Positions 50,968 to 59,161 of a stretch of 64,000 nucleotides of DNA are shown one piece after another (the first letter of the stretch is position 1; the number at the start of each line of letters is the position of its first letter). The position numbers and the translations under genes were made by a program. Location of the stretch: contig NZ_CP113059.1 in the NCBI RefSeq assembly GCF_026625705.1, forward strand, positions 806,001 through 870,000, read 5' to 3'. The notes below the pieces were generated by a model. It was not told where the DNA came from and did no database searches. It saw nothing but the letters and a program-made list of their open reading frames with translations. This stretch comes from Pedobacter sp. SL55 (GTDB lineage: Bacteria > Bacteroidota > Bacteroidia > Sphingobacteriales > Sphingobacteriaceae).

Positions 50968-52458
50968 TTACCCTCCTATCCTTTTCAATCCTTGCTTGGC
51001 CTCATTTTCTATGCTACTCTCATATTCGTGGTCTTTTAATCCAATAGCAAGATTGAAATAAGCTTTGGCCTTTGCAAAATTTTTCTTCTTCTCGTAGAGA
51101 TTACCTATCAATACTGCAGATTTTGCCGCATAGTAGTATTTCTGAGTTTTTCCAACATTAAAAGCATTTTGATAATGGGCTAAGGCTATATCATCCCTAC
51201 CTAAATCATCATTTACACGCCCCATTCTGTAAGCGTATTCTGCTTTATCTTTTGGGGTTTTAAAGTCATTAGCTTTGCTAGCTGTTAACACCTCCAAAGC
51301 ACGGCTTAGGTAGCCGCCATCGTATAGCAGCCTGGCTTTCAACAATATCAAATTAGGCATTGGTGCATTGGCTTCGTTAAGTGCCTGCTTATCTTTTTCG
51401 GCGTAGCTTGCCCCGCTGCTTTTTACCTTATTCAAATAAGCAGTATAATTTGCAGTATCTTCTTTTAGTAACGAGATCCACGCAAGGTGCAGGTAAGTAT
51501 CTTTAACGTAATTAACGCCTCGATTTAGCTGCAAAAACTGATCAAAATTTACGGTTGCCCTTACATCAAGTTTATTTAACCTCACTGCACCAAGCAAATA
51601 ATCTAAATAGGCAAATGATTGGTAGGCATTCCCTTTGGGTCTATTTTCCAATATCTCTATAGCTTGGTCGTTCTTTCCATTTCTTGAACAAGCATAAGCC
51701 TGCATGTAAGTTTTTAATAGACTGCTATCGGCAATTCGAGCAGTATATTTCATTATTTTAGGGTAGGCCTGTGCACTTTTCGCCACATCAGACAAGATGT
51801 AAGCGTAGTAAAAGATTACTTCTTCGTAAAATGGTTCATAAGTAGATTTTGGCAAACTTTCGGCCAACTTATCTAACTGGCTAAGGCCTAATTGCACATC
51901 GCCTTTTACGCCAAAAGTAGACAAAGCAGATTTCATGAAACCATCGGGCAAGGCACCAATAACCACGTTAATTAATCCTAAACCTTTGGCATTTAAAGGA
52001 AAGTTGGGAAATTTTTTCTGGTTATCTTTTAGTAAACCATTGGCTTTATTAATTTCTCTGGATGCGGCAAAATAAGCACCATATCTCCCACGAATTAGCG
52101 CCCATTGCAAATTAATTTCTGCCTGTGCGTATAAGTAGTAGGGCGAGTTTTTATCGTCTTTGCTAATTTGATCTAATCTCGTAGATTTATTGGCTTCTAG
52201 CTTCTCAAATTCCGCCTTGCTCTCTACGGTTAGCAAGTAAAAATAATCTACATAATTTTCTAACAGAGGGATGATTGAGTTTTGGGGCCTAGCTTTTTTT
52301 TCGGCTGCTATTAATGCTTTGGCGGTGTTTAATTTTAATTCAAAAATATTTTGATAAGCCTTAACACAATTGGCATTAAAATCAAAATTGGCAGATGCGC
52401 CAAAAGGCAATAATAAAACGAGCAGTAATAGTGGTAAGCGAAGTATTTTTAAAGGCAT
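50968..52458 (-). CDS. Tetratricopeptide-repeat secreted protein
   Basis: A 496-residue protein with a signal peptide (LKILRLPLLLLVLLLPFGAS). The rest is alpha-helical with TPR-like units, clearest at the C-terminus: AEYAYRMGRVNDDLGRDDIA, YYAAKSAVLIGNLYEKKKNF and AKAKAYFNLAIGLKD. The first 300 residues are divergent repeats with no other known domain. It probably acts as a periplasmic or outer-membrane scaffold. It stands between the KAS III gene (convergent) and the XRE regulator gene. Confidence 0.82.
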   Translation of the reverse strand: MPLKILRLPLLLLVLLLPFGASANFDFNANCVKAYQNIFELKLNTAKALIAAEKKARPQNSIIPLLENYVDYFYLLTVESKAEFEKLEANKSTRLDQISKDDKNSPYYLYAQAEINLQWALIRGRYGAYFAASREINKANGLLKDNQKKFPNFPLNAKGLGLINVVIGALPDGFMKSALSTFGVKGDVQLGLSQLDKLAESLPKSTYEPFYEEVIFYYAYILSDVAKSAQAYPKIMKYTARIADSSLLKTYMQAYACSRNGKNDQAIEILENRPKGNAYQSFAYLDYLLGAVRLNKLDVRATVNFDQFLQLNRGVNYVKDTYLHLAWISLLKEDTANYTAYLNKVKSSGASYAEKDKQALNEANAPMPNLILLKARLLYDGGYLSRALEVLTASKANDFKTPKDKAEYAYRMGRVNDDLGRDDIALAHYQNAFNVGKTQKYYYAAKSAVLIGNLYEKKKNFAKAKAYFNLAIGLKDHEYESSIENEAKQGLKRIGG

Positions 52459-52564
52459 TAGTATAAGTTAGCAAAGCTATATAACGTAGTTAGCTATTAC
52501 TTGTTTTGAGAATATATAAGCATTAGTTATTTTGCTTCGCTTAAACGCTTCAATTTCCGCTTTA

Positions 52565-52843
52565 CTACAAATGCATAAAAAATACGTTTAAACCATTGAC
52601 CATTGGTTTTAGCAGATAGTCGTTGCCGTCAAAACTACTTGCTAAAGATGGTGGCAGCAAATCATACACAGATACGTCCAGTATAGCTGCTACTTTATAC
52701 AAGTGAATGGCTTTTACTTCAGTTTCTCCACGTTCTATCTTTGAATAAGCAGCTTGCGACATGTCCATACTATAAGCTACGGCATACTGCGAAATCTTCT
52801 TGCTTTCTCTTATCGCTCTAATATTTTCTCCTATACTTTTCAT
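52565..52843 (-). CDS. XRE-family helix-turn-helix regulator
   Basis: About 92 residues from ATG 52843 (MKSIGENIRAIRESKKISQY). The HTH_3 domain covers residues 3-60: ISQYAVAYSMDMSQAAYSKI and ERGETEVKAIHLYKVAAILD are the recognition region and following helix, VSVYDLLPP its end. The tail of about 30 residues is free of known motifs. It is divergent from the first double-glycine peptide gene across a 150-base promoter region and is a likely regulator of that peptide system. Confidence 0.87.
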   Translation of the reverse strand: MKSIGENIRAIRESKKISQYAVAYSMDMSQAAYSKIERGETEVKAIHLYKVAAILDVSVYDLLPPSLASSFDGNDYLLKPMVNGLNVFFMHL

Positions 52844-52916
52844 ATCTCCAAATTTGCTAAGCACAACATAAATCTTTTATGCAACAACCGCAAGTTATTT
52901 AAAACAACTACAGGTT

Positions 52917-52948
52917 TTTGCCCTGACTTTACGCTATTGCAATTTTTG
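52917..52948 (+). promoter_or_regulatory. Promoter of the first double-glycine peptide gene
   Basis: TTTG (52917-52920) and AATTTTTG (52941-52948) are separated by exactly 20 bases, close to the Bacteroidota TTTG-N19/20-TANNTTTG promoter with one mismatch. The ATG lies 45 bases on at 52994. The divergent XRE protein may act here. Confidence 0.6.
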
Positions 52949-52993
52949 TTCAAGCACTAATTGTGGTGCGAAATCAATTAAAAGCAATTAAAA

Positions 52994-53143
52994 ATGAAAA
53001 ACCTAAGCAAAGAAGAAATGATGGAGATTAACGGAGGCGCTGTAGACAAAAAGAAGGAACGAAGTGGATATAGCGGGGCATTTGACATGCTAGGTAACGC
53101 TGTTACTGGCTTCGGAGGATGGATTTCTAGCTGGTTCAATTAA
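52994..53143 (+). CDS. Double-glycine leader peptide 1 (bacteriocin/pheromone-like)
   Basis: A 49-residue peptide. The leader MKNLSKEEMMEINGG ends in the Gly-Gly site cut by C39 peptidases, with the usual spacing of Leu, Met and Ile before it. The predicted 34-residue product starts AVDKKKERSGYSGAFDML and continues GNAVTGFGGWISSWFN, Gly-rich and amphipathic with a Trp-rich end, as in class II bacteriocins. It has its own promoter candidate and lies upstream of the exporter genes. It overlaps the rhomboid gene end (opposite strand) by 8 bases. Biological activity is inferred. Confidence 0.82.
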   Translation: MKNLSKEEMMEINGGAVDKKKERSGYSGAFDMLGNAVTGFGGWISSWFN

Positions 53144-53795
53144 ATTTGACCAACAAGTACCCTATTAATTCTTGAACTAGCTTTGGTCTAAGGATTATTG
53201 CCATCAAAAAACCAATTACATAAGCCAGCAAATGCAATTTGTGATTGGTTTTTTTACTATTTCTAAAAATAATGGTCACCAATGAAAAAACAATTAAACC
53301 CATAAAAGCAAATTCATAAGAATAATGCAAAAAGGGAAAAAGTAAATAGGTTTTTGGCGATACATCTAAAGGTAAATAAAGCATACAAAAGCCAGCACTA
53401 CAAAACACAGCTCCAGAAAAGCCAACAGATGTAAATTCAATATTATTTTTTTGTTTAAAGCCCGTTATTAGGTTTGGCAAAATTACGCCAATAAGTACTA
53501 CTAAAACACTAATGGTCACTATTACCGGAAAACTAAAATCATCTTCCATAATGATATATTCGATATCCCTATTTATCCTGTAAAAAACATAAATGTTAAA
53601 TAATAGATGCCACCATTTTTGATGCACCAGAGAAGATGTAAAAACGGTATGCAAGCGTCGTCCCCTAAAAACCTCATAAGGATGATAAACCAAACGTTAA
53701 TAATAGCGCTTGTTATAAAACCCCATTATGCTGCTTAAAATAACCAACAAGCAAATGGTATAAGTAAAGGGCATTTCTAAAAATGGCGGAAACAT
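53136..53795 (-). pseudogene. Rhomboid-family protease with an in-frame stop
   Basis: From ATG 53795 (MFPPFLEMPFTYTICLLVIL) the frame reads 32 codons to GFYNKRYY, meets TAA at 53699-53697, then goes on without a shift as RLVYHPYEVFRGRRLHTVFT. The remainder has rhomboid marks: LVHQKWWHLLFNIYVFY (HxxxN region), the catalytic-Ser loop TSVGFSGAVF (GxSG) and a last segment LHLLAYVIGFLMAI with the likely catalytic His. The protein would be a six-span intramembrane serine protease. The stop may be a real nonsense change or a read error; a start at TTG 53693 could still make a shortened protein. It sits inside the peptide-secretion island. Confidence 0.75.
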
Positions 53796-53958
53796 AGGTA
53801 GTGATTAGTAAAGCAAGCTAATAAATTTTTCCGAAACCATTATAATTAAAGACTATCACTGAAACGCAGATTTTTATCTAAAATGAAAATATAACCTGTG
53901 GTTGTTGTGCAGCTGTCTTCCGATACACACATTTGTAAAGTTACATTAACAAATAGTT

Positions 53959-55115
53959 ATGCATATCATCAACGACAAGCAGTTGGAAACTTCCGCCATA
54001 ATTTTCATCTATCAAACACGTGTGTTCAGCCAAATTATCTACATCACTACATTAGTGGCTATCGCAACGTTGCTTGTCTCGCTACCTTTTATCCATACCA
54101 CTGTAAGTGTTAAAAGCGTAGGTATGATGCAAAGCAATATCGAAAAAATTGAACTATTTGCTCCTGTATCAGGAAAGATTACCAAACATAGCTTGGTTGA
54201 CAACAGCAAAGCTTTAAAGGGAGAGCTATTGCTGAGTATAGATGAAAATTTACCAAGACAGCAAGAAGTTATTGCTAATCACCGAAAAATTGAGTTGACT
54301 AACTGGCTGTCGGATGCTAACAAAGCAATCAATCACATCAATGCGATGCAATGTAATTTAACTACTGGCCTTTATACAGCCAGTTGGCAGCAATTTAACG
54401 AACAAAGAGCAACGGCTCTAAGTGCCCAAAAACAAGCATTCAAAATATTCGATCGTTACCAAACGCTATATCAAAAAAAAGTAGTTACGCTTGCGGAGTA
54501 TGAAGAACATAAGTTTAACCTTGAACAACGTACTTCGGAGCTAGAAATGGTGACCAAACGTTATAAAACACAATGGCAAACTGAGGCTAAGCAATATCGA
54601 CAAGAACTTAGCGAACTTCATAACCATGAAGCCCAATTGAAGGAGCAAAAATCATTGTATCAACTTGTATCGCCTATTAATGGTTTCATTCAAAATCCAA
54701 CAGGTTTACAAGTCGGATCTTTTGTACAGGCCAATCAAAAAATTTGCGAAATTTACCGGACAGCTCGCTCATTGCGTTTTGCTACGTCAAACCATCAGAT
54801 ATTGGCCTAATCAAAAAAGGTCAACGGGTTCGTTTCCAAATAGATGCTTTTAATTACAACCAATGGGGCATGCTTACAGGAAAAGTAATAGATATAGCCG
54901 AAGACATCACCCAGCAAAACCAAACTATGTACTTTAAGGTAAAATGCAAGCTAGACCAGCAATATCTACAGCTAAAAAACGGCTACAAAGGCAATATCAA
55001 AAAAGGAATGAGCCTCACCGCAAATTTTACCATTGCCAAACGCAGTTTGTTGCAATTACTTTACGACAGGGTAGACGACTGGATGAACCCATCTATCATT
55101 TCTAATAAAAGCTAA
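53959..55115 (+). pseudogene. HlyD-type membrane fusion protein of the peptide exporter, frameshifted
   Basis: The ATG at 53959 opens a protein with one N-terminal span (IIYITTLVAIATLLVSLPFI), a lipoyl half-motif (IEKIELFAPVSGKITKHSLV), a long coiled-coil hairpin (about residues 95-230) and the second lipoyl half (YQLVSPINGFIQNPTGLQVG). After FVQANQKICEI the frame is lost at about 54756 and the natural sequence PDSSLIAFCYVKPSDIGLIK continues in the next frame to 55115. One base seems missing; total length 1157 is one short of a multiple of three. It should bridge the C39 exporter to an outer-membrane pore. Two bases separate it from the C39 gene. Confidence 0.88.
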
Positions 55116-55117
55116 CT

Positions 55118-55543
55118 ATGCCAAAAAACGTTAAACAGCGAGATATTACCGATTGTGGCGCAGCATGCTTAGCTTCTGTTGCTGCACATTATCAGCTTAA
55201 AATGCCTATAGCTCGCATTAGGCAATATGCTAGCACCGATAAAAAAGGCACCAACGTATTAGGTATGATAGAAGCGAGCCAAAAGCTCGGGTTCGAAGCA
55301 AAGGGAGTAAAAGGCGCTTTAGATAGCTTAACTAAAATACCCCTACCTGCCATTGCCCATGTTATTGTTAAACAGCAATTACACCATTATGTAGTTATCT
55401 ACAAAGCAGATCAAAAAGGAGTTCAAATAATGTATCCCGCAGATGGTAAAACCTATCGTAAAACCAAAGAAGATTTTACTAAAGAGTGGACAGGAGTATT
55501 GATATTGCTGCTAACCCACACCAAATTTTATAGAAAAAAATGA
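55118..55543 (+). CDS. C39 peptidase domain of a peptide exporter (separated from its ABC part)
   Basis: A 141-residue C39 double-glycine peptidase: VKQRDITDCGAACLASVAAH carries the oxyanion Gln and catalytic Cys, and LHHYVVIYKADQKGVQIMYP the catalytic His. The usual Asp after it (ADPxxG) is Tyr here (TAT in MYPADG). The stop at 55541-55543 is likely artificial: with one A fewer in the run before it the frame reads KNEKVDVKMRFWQLLKPHK straight into the ABC protein. It should cleave the Gly-Gly leaders of the small peptides during export. Confidence 0.85.
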   Translation: MPKNVKQRDITDCGAACLASVAAHYQLKMPIARIRQYASTDKKGTNVLGMIEASQKLGFEAKGVKGALDSLTKIPLPAIAHVIVKQQLHHYVVIYKADQKGVQIMYPADGKTYRKTKEDFTKEWTGVLILLLTHTKFYRKK

Positions 55544-55559
55544 AAAAGTAGATGTTAAG

Positions 55560-57263
55560 ATGAGATTTTGGCAATTGTTAAAACCTCACAAAAGTATAGT
55601 AATACAAGCCTTATTTGGCGCCATTATTTACACCATTTTAGGTTTAAGCACTTCTGTTTTTGTACAAAAAATAACCGACCACGTATTGGTAGATGGCAAT
55701 CGTAACCTACTAAATCTCATGAGCATAGCCATGATATTATTGCTGCTACTGCAACTTTTTATAGGTACAACCAAAACTATTTTTACCATGCGTACGGGGC
55801 AACAAATAGATGCCCGTTTAATTTTAGGCTACTATAAATACCTCCTCAAGCTACCTCAGCAATTTTTTGATACCATGCGGGTGGGGGAAATTATTTCTAG
55901 GGTAAACGATGCCGTTAAAATACGAACCTTTATTAATGATGTTTCTATTAATCTGGCAGTAAACCTATTCATTGTAATTTTTGCCTTTGCATTAATGTTT
56001 ACCTACTATTGGAAAATAGCCCTAATTATGCTCACGGTAATTCCGCTGTACTTGGTTATTTATGTAATTACCAATAGGCTCAATAAAAAGATACAGCGCA
56101 GGCTAATGGAGCAAAGTGCCGAACTGGAAGCACAATTGGTAGAAAGCTTAAATGCCTTGGGCACCATTAAGCGCTTTGGCCTAGAAGAACATACCAATTT
56201 TAAAACCGAAACACATTTCATTACCCTGCTACGCTCGGTGTATAAATCTGGTTTAAACTCTGTTTTCTCGGGTACGGCAACAGAGTTGATAGCCCGCCTG
56301 CTTACCATTGTATTGTTATGGGTAGGTGCTGGCTATGTTTTGGATAGCCAAATTACTCCAGGCGAATTGTTCTCTTTCTACACCTTAATAGGCTATTTTA
56401 CAGGTCCAGCAGCTTCGTTAATTGGCGCCAATAAAGTAATACAGGATGCGGTGATCGCTGCAGACAGGCTTTTCGAAATTATGGATCTGCAAATTGAAAG
56501 CAACGCTGAAAAAATTGAGCTCACACCGCAGTTGATAGGCGATATCCGTTTCGAAAATGTGGCTTTTAGATACGGAACAAGAGTAAGCGTTTTCGAAAAT
56601 CTGAACCTCGAAATTAAAGCAGGCAGCTTTACGGCCATTGTTGGCGAAAGCGGCTCGGGCAAAAGCACCTTAATGTCACTATTGCAAAACATTTATCCTA
56701 TACAAAAAGGCAATATCCACATTGGTAAATACGCCATCAAACATATCAACAATAATTCGTTACGTAGCCTACTTAGCGTAGTGCCACAACAAATAGACTT
56801 ATTTGCCGGCAACGTTACAGAAAATATTGCCATTGGCGATTATCAACCAAACCTACAGCGCATTATAGACATTTGCACACAGCTTGGCATTTTAGAATTT
56901 ATAGAAAGCCTGCCCGAAGGCTTTAACACTTATTTGGGTGAAAACGGCACCTCGCTCTCTGGTGGCCAACGGCAGCGCATTGCTATTGCAAGGGCGCTGT
57001 ACCGTAGCCCCGAAATACTCATTTTAGACGAAGCCACCTCTTCTCTTGATAGTGCAGCCGAACAATATGTGCAACGCACTATAGATTGGCTGGTACAACA
57101 GCAAAAAACCATTATTATTATAGCACATAGGCTAAGCACTATTAAAAATGCTGATGAAATTATTGTACTAGACAAGGGAGCAGTAATTGAAAAAGGTAAA
57201 CACGAAGAATTACTGCAACAAAACGGACATTATAGCAGTTTATGGAAACAACAGTTCAGCTAG
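55560..57263 (+). CDS. ABC exporter, transmembrane and ATPase domains (PCAT-type)
   Basis: A 567-residue exporter half: six spans in residues 1-290 (ALFGAIIYTILGLSTSVFVQ onward), then a nucleotide-binding domain with VGESGSGKSTLMSLLQNIYP (Walker A), NGTSLSGGQRQRIAIARALY (signature) and EILILDEATSSLDS (Walker B). In other bacteria this is fused to the C39 domain now at 55118-55543; the joint length 2146 is one base over a multiple of three, so the split is probably an indel. It should secrete the double-glycine peptides together with the HlyD protein. Confidence 0.93.
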   Translation: MRFWQLLKPHKSIVIQALFGAIIYTILGLSTSVFVQKITDHVLVDGNRNLLNLMSIAMILLLLLQLFIGTTKTIFTMRTGQQIDARLILGYYKYLLKLPQQFFDTMRVGEIISRVNDAVKIRTFINDVSINLAVNLFIVIFAFALMFTYYWKIALIMLTVIPLYLVIYVITNRLNKKIQRRLMEQSAELEAQLVESLNALGTIKRFGLEEHTNFKTETHFITLLRSVYKSGLNSVFSGTATELIARLLTIVLLWVGAGYVLDSQITPGELFSFYTLIGYFTGPAASLIGANKVIQDAVIAADRLFEIMDLQIESNAEKIELTPQLIGDIRFENVAFRYGTRVSVFENLNLEIKAGSFTAIVGESGSGKSTLMSLLQNIYPIQKGNIHIGKYAIKHINNNSLRSLLSVVPQQIDLFAGNVTENIAIGDYQPNLQRIIDICTQLGILEFIESLPEGFNTYLGENGTSLSGGQRQRIAIARALYRSPEILILDEATSSLDSAAEQYVQRTIDWLVQQQKTIIIIAHRLSTIKNADEIIVLDKGAVIEKGKHEELLQQNGHYSSLWKQQFS

Positions 57264-57304
57264 CAGTGGGTAGTCGACAGTTATCAGTAAAAATCGGGAA
57301 CTTA

Positions 57305-57326
57305 TCATCCTGAGGAACGAAGGATC
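57305..57326. repeat. REP half-site remnant
   Basis: CATCCTGAGGAACGAAGGATC contains ATCCT and AGGAT in inverted order around GAGGAACGA, a sequence typical of dispersed repeats in this phylum. It lies between the exporter and the HTH gene. Confidence 0.45.
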
Positions 57327-57371
57327 TATTTGCGAATTTACCTTTAAGCCCCAAACCTTAAATCTTTGAAA

Positions 57372-57683
57372 ATGAAACTATTCGAATACATAGAACGCAT
57401 TAATTTACTGCATAAATTAATTAGCGAACGAAGAACGGGTTGCCCAGAAAAATTGGCGAAGCGGTTGGGCATTTCGAAGGGCAGAGTATATCAATTAGTA
57501 GAAGAACTGCGCATGAAAAATGTTCCCATAACCTATTCTCGCAAATTAGAAACTTATTATTATACCAACGAATACGAAATAAACATATCCCTTTCGTTAA
57601 GACCACTTTCTAACGAAGAAATGGCTAATACCAACGCAGGTTGGAGGATAGACCATACTTATAAACTTTTTTGTTCGCTCTAA
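57372..57683 (+). CDS. Small HTH protein with a double-glycine-leader-like tail
   Basis: About 103 residues from ATG 57372 (MKLFEYIERINLLHKLISER). Residues ~10-55 form a DeoR/HTH_11-like helix-turn-helix (CPEKLAKRLGISKGRVYQLV, EELRMKN). After a short beta segment (TYYYTNEYEINISLSLRP) the tail reads LSNEEMANTNAGW, very close to the leaders LSKEEMMEINGG and LSSDEMQNINGG of the neighbouring peptides, and ends HTYKLFCSL. It may regulate the system, and the tail may bind or mimic the C39 exporter substrate. An AATCTTTG box lies 3 bases before the ATG. The role is inferred. Confidence 0.72.
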   Translation: MKLFEYIERINLLHKLISERRTGCPEKLAKRLGISKGRVYQLVEELRMKNVPITYSRKLETYYYTNEYEINISLSLRPLSNEEMANTNAGWRIDHTYKLFCSL

Positions 57684-57783
57684 TTTTTGTAGAGTGAGTA
57701 AAGCTAAATTAATGCTGTTGCAACAAAAGGCGTAAACCGAAAAGCCTTGAAAGAGTAGGTATTAATTCAAATTTATTTTTAAT

Positions 57784-57981
57784 ATGAAAACATTAGATTT
57801 AAAAAACTTTGGTGTGCAGGAGATGGATGCTAGAGAGACAGTAAATGTTGATGGTGGATACATTATACTTGGTCCCATGAACTTATTTAAGGCAATAAGA
57901 GAAGGAGTAGGTACAGTAGCTGGCTGGACAGCCGATGCTCTTCACGGAGCAATAGATGGTTTTAAAGAAGGAGCAAAATAA
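57784..57981 (+). CDS. Double-glycine leader peptide 2
   Basis: A 65-residue peptide. The leader KTLDLKNFGVQEMDARETVN ends VDGG, giving a predicted 40-residue product that begins YIILGPMNLFKAIREGVGTV and ends ALHGAIDGFKEGAK. The product is helical, with spaced glycines, as in class II bacteriocins. It lies 100 bases after the HTH gene and 11 bases before peptide 3, so the pair may act together. The spacing before Gly-Gly is longer than in peptides 1 and 3. Confidence 0.76.
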   Translation: MKTLDLKNFGVQEMDARETVNVDGGYIILGPMNLFKAIREGVGTVAGWTADALHGAIDGFKEGAK

Positions 57982-57992
57982 TTTATATTAAG

Positions 57993-58175
57993 ATGAAAAA
58001 CAATTTATTAAACAAAGTGGACACATCGTTGAAGATTTTATCTAGCGATGAAATGCAAAATATAAACGGTGGTGCAGAACAACCAAAAAGCATTTTTTAT
58101 TGGGCAGGTTATTATGTCGGTAAGTTTGTCGGATTAGCTTCTTATGCAGGCGTGGGTCTTGCAGGGTCAAATTAA
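57993..58175 (+). CDS. Double-glycine leader peptide 3
   Basis: A 60-residue peptide whose leader ends LSSDEMQNINGG. The predicted 33-residue product starts AEQPKSIFYWAGYYVGKFVG and ends LASYAGVGLAGSN, with several GxxxG motifs (GYYVG, GKFVG-type) as in two-peptide bacteriocins that insert as helix pairs. It lies 11 bases after peptide 2. The YWAGYYVG stretch resembles FYYMGYSLG in the hydrophobic peptide at 58753. Confidence 0.82.
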   Translation: MKNNLLNKVDTSLKILSSDEMQNINGGAEQPKSIFYWAGYYVGKFVGLASYAGVGLAGSN

Positions 58176-58225
58176 ACCCACACATTTTCTTATTTCCTTG
58201 AGATGTGATATTAGTTCGCATCTCA

Positions 58226-58696
58226 ATGATTCTCATTTCAATTGCATTGATCAATTTAAATAATAATTTTCGAACTGCAGGTTTTTTTCTCCTTTGCTTG
58301 ATTCTGCTTTTAATCAACAGTACAATATTTAGTACAATTGAATATTTCTACTTTTCAAATTTGCCTCAAAATCCTGTACAAGAAGAGGGTATGGTAATTA
58401 GGATAATTACTAGTATCGTCCTAGCCCCTATCATAGAAACTTATATATTTCAAACACTAGGTTATACTATTTTAAGTAAATTGAAAATCAAAAACATGTT
58501 TGCTCGCATTACATTATCTTCCTTTGTTTTTGCATTGAGCCACGCCTACAGTATACTTTACATTTGCATGGCATTTTTAATGTGTGTAGTGTTCAACTTT
58601 ATGTATATTACCTATAAAGAAAACGGAAAAGCGTATGCGTTCACAACAGTTGCTATCCTACACGCAATTTATAATTTTCTTGCTTTATTCATATAA
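58226..58696 (+). CDS. CPBP-like (Abi) membrane protein, short form
   Basis: About 156 residues from ATG 58226 (a GTG at 58205 is the alternative). Four or five hydrophobic segments are present. CPBP motifs are partly kept: motif 1, usually EExxxR, reads APIIETYIFQTLGY; motif 2 FxxxH is FVFALSHAYS; motif 3 HxxxN is HAIYNFLA. The protein is shorter than typical CPBP proteases. Such proteins near bacteriocin genes often give self-immunity or process peptides, which fits here, but the changed first motif leaves catalysis doubtful. Confidence 0.75.
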   Translation: MILISIALINLNNNFRTAGFFLLCLILLLINSTIFSTIEYFYFSNLPQNPVQEEGMVIRIITSIVLAPIIETYIFQTLGYTILSKLKIKNMFARITLSSFVFALSHAYSILYICMAFLMCVVFNFMYITYKENGKAYAFTTVAILHAIYNFLALFI

Positions 58697-58752
58697 AGAC
58701 TAATCACATCAAGATTGCAAATTTTAGAGCTTTAATTAATTTAAAAGAAATA

Positions 58753-58890
58753 ATGAAAAAACGATATTTTTTTATTTTAGTCATTGTATTTAGCATAATC
58801 ATTGCTTCAATATTAGGCTTAAGGCCTTTCTATTATATGGGTTATTCGTTAGGCTGGCTTGCTCGTATTATAGTGAACCTATTTAGTTAG
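58753..58890 (+). CDS. Small hydrophobic peptide (45 residues)
   Basis: ATG 58753 opens MKKRYFFILVIVFSIIIASI, a strong membrane or signal segment, followed by LGLRPFYYMGYSLGWLARII and VNLFS. There is no Gly-Gly leader. The FYYMGYSLG stretch resembles IFYWAGYYVG of peptide 3. It lies 56 bases after the CPBP gene, as a small immunity protein or an additional secreted peptide would. An A-rich stretch precedes the ATG. Coding status rests on context and the clean membrane segment only. Confidence 0.55.
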   Translation: MKKRYFFILVIVFSIIIASILGLRPFYYMGYSLGWLARIIVNLFS

Positions 58891-58945
58891 GAGATCGTGC
58901 TAGCCATCTAGTTCGAGCAATTCTATCACAAGCATCTATCACTTT

Positions 58946-59149
58946 ATGGAAGGCAACGTTCAAAAAAACTTTACGGCATCCAGACAAACGGTTTTTAACG
59001 ATGCTTTCGACTTAGAAATCACTAAGCAGAACAACACTTACGTAGAAGGAAAATTCTCTGGAATTTTGGTAATTGGCTCCGGTTTAACCACACTACAAAC
59101 GATAACCGTAGAAAATGGTTCCTTCAGTGCTCCAATAGGTAATGAGTAA
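58946..59149 (+). pseudogene. Fragment of an envelope protein, unknown family
   Basis: A 67-residue open frame MEGNVQKNFTASRQTVFNDA ... FSGILVIGSGLTTLQTITVE NGSFSAPIGNE. The C-terminal beta-strand pattern (VEGKFSGIL..., TITVENGSFSAPI) looks like the end of small Bacteroidota lipoproteins, but no signal peptide or full domain is present. It is probably a 3' remnant left between the peptide island and the terminator at 59162. A true short gene cannot be excluded. Confidence 0.35.
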
Positions 59150-59161
59150 ATTTTGACATAA

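Noticed and set aside
53136..53693. The TTG-started 185-residue rhomboid frame as the full gene
   Set aside because: An ATG with a proper first membrane span lies in the same frame upstream, interrupted only by one TAA, so the longer gene is more likely the original.
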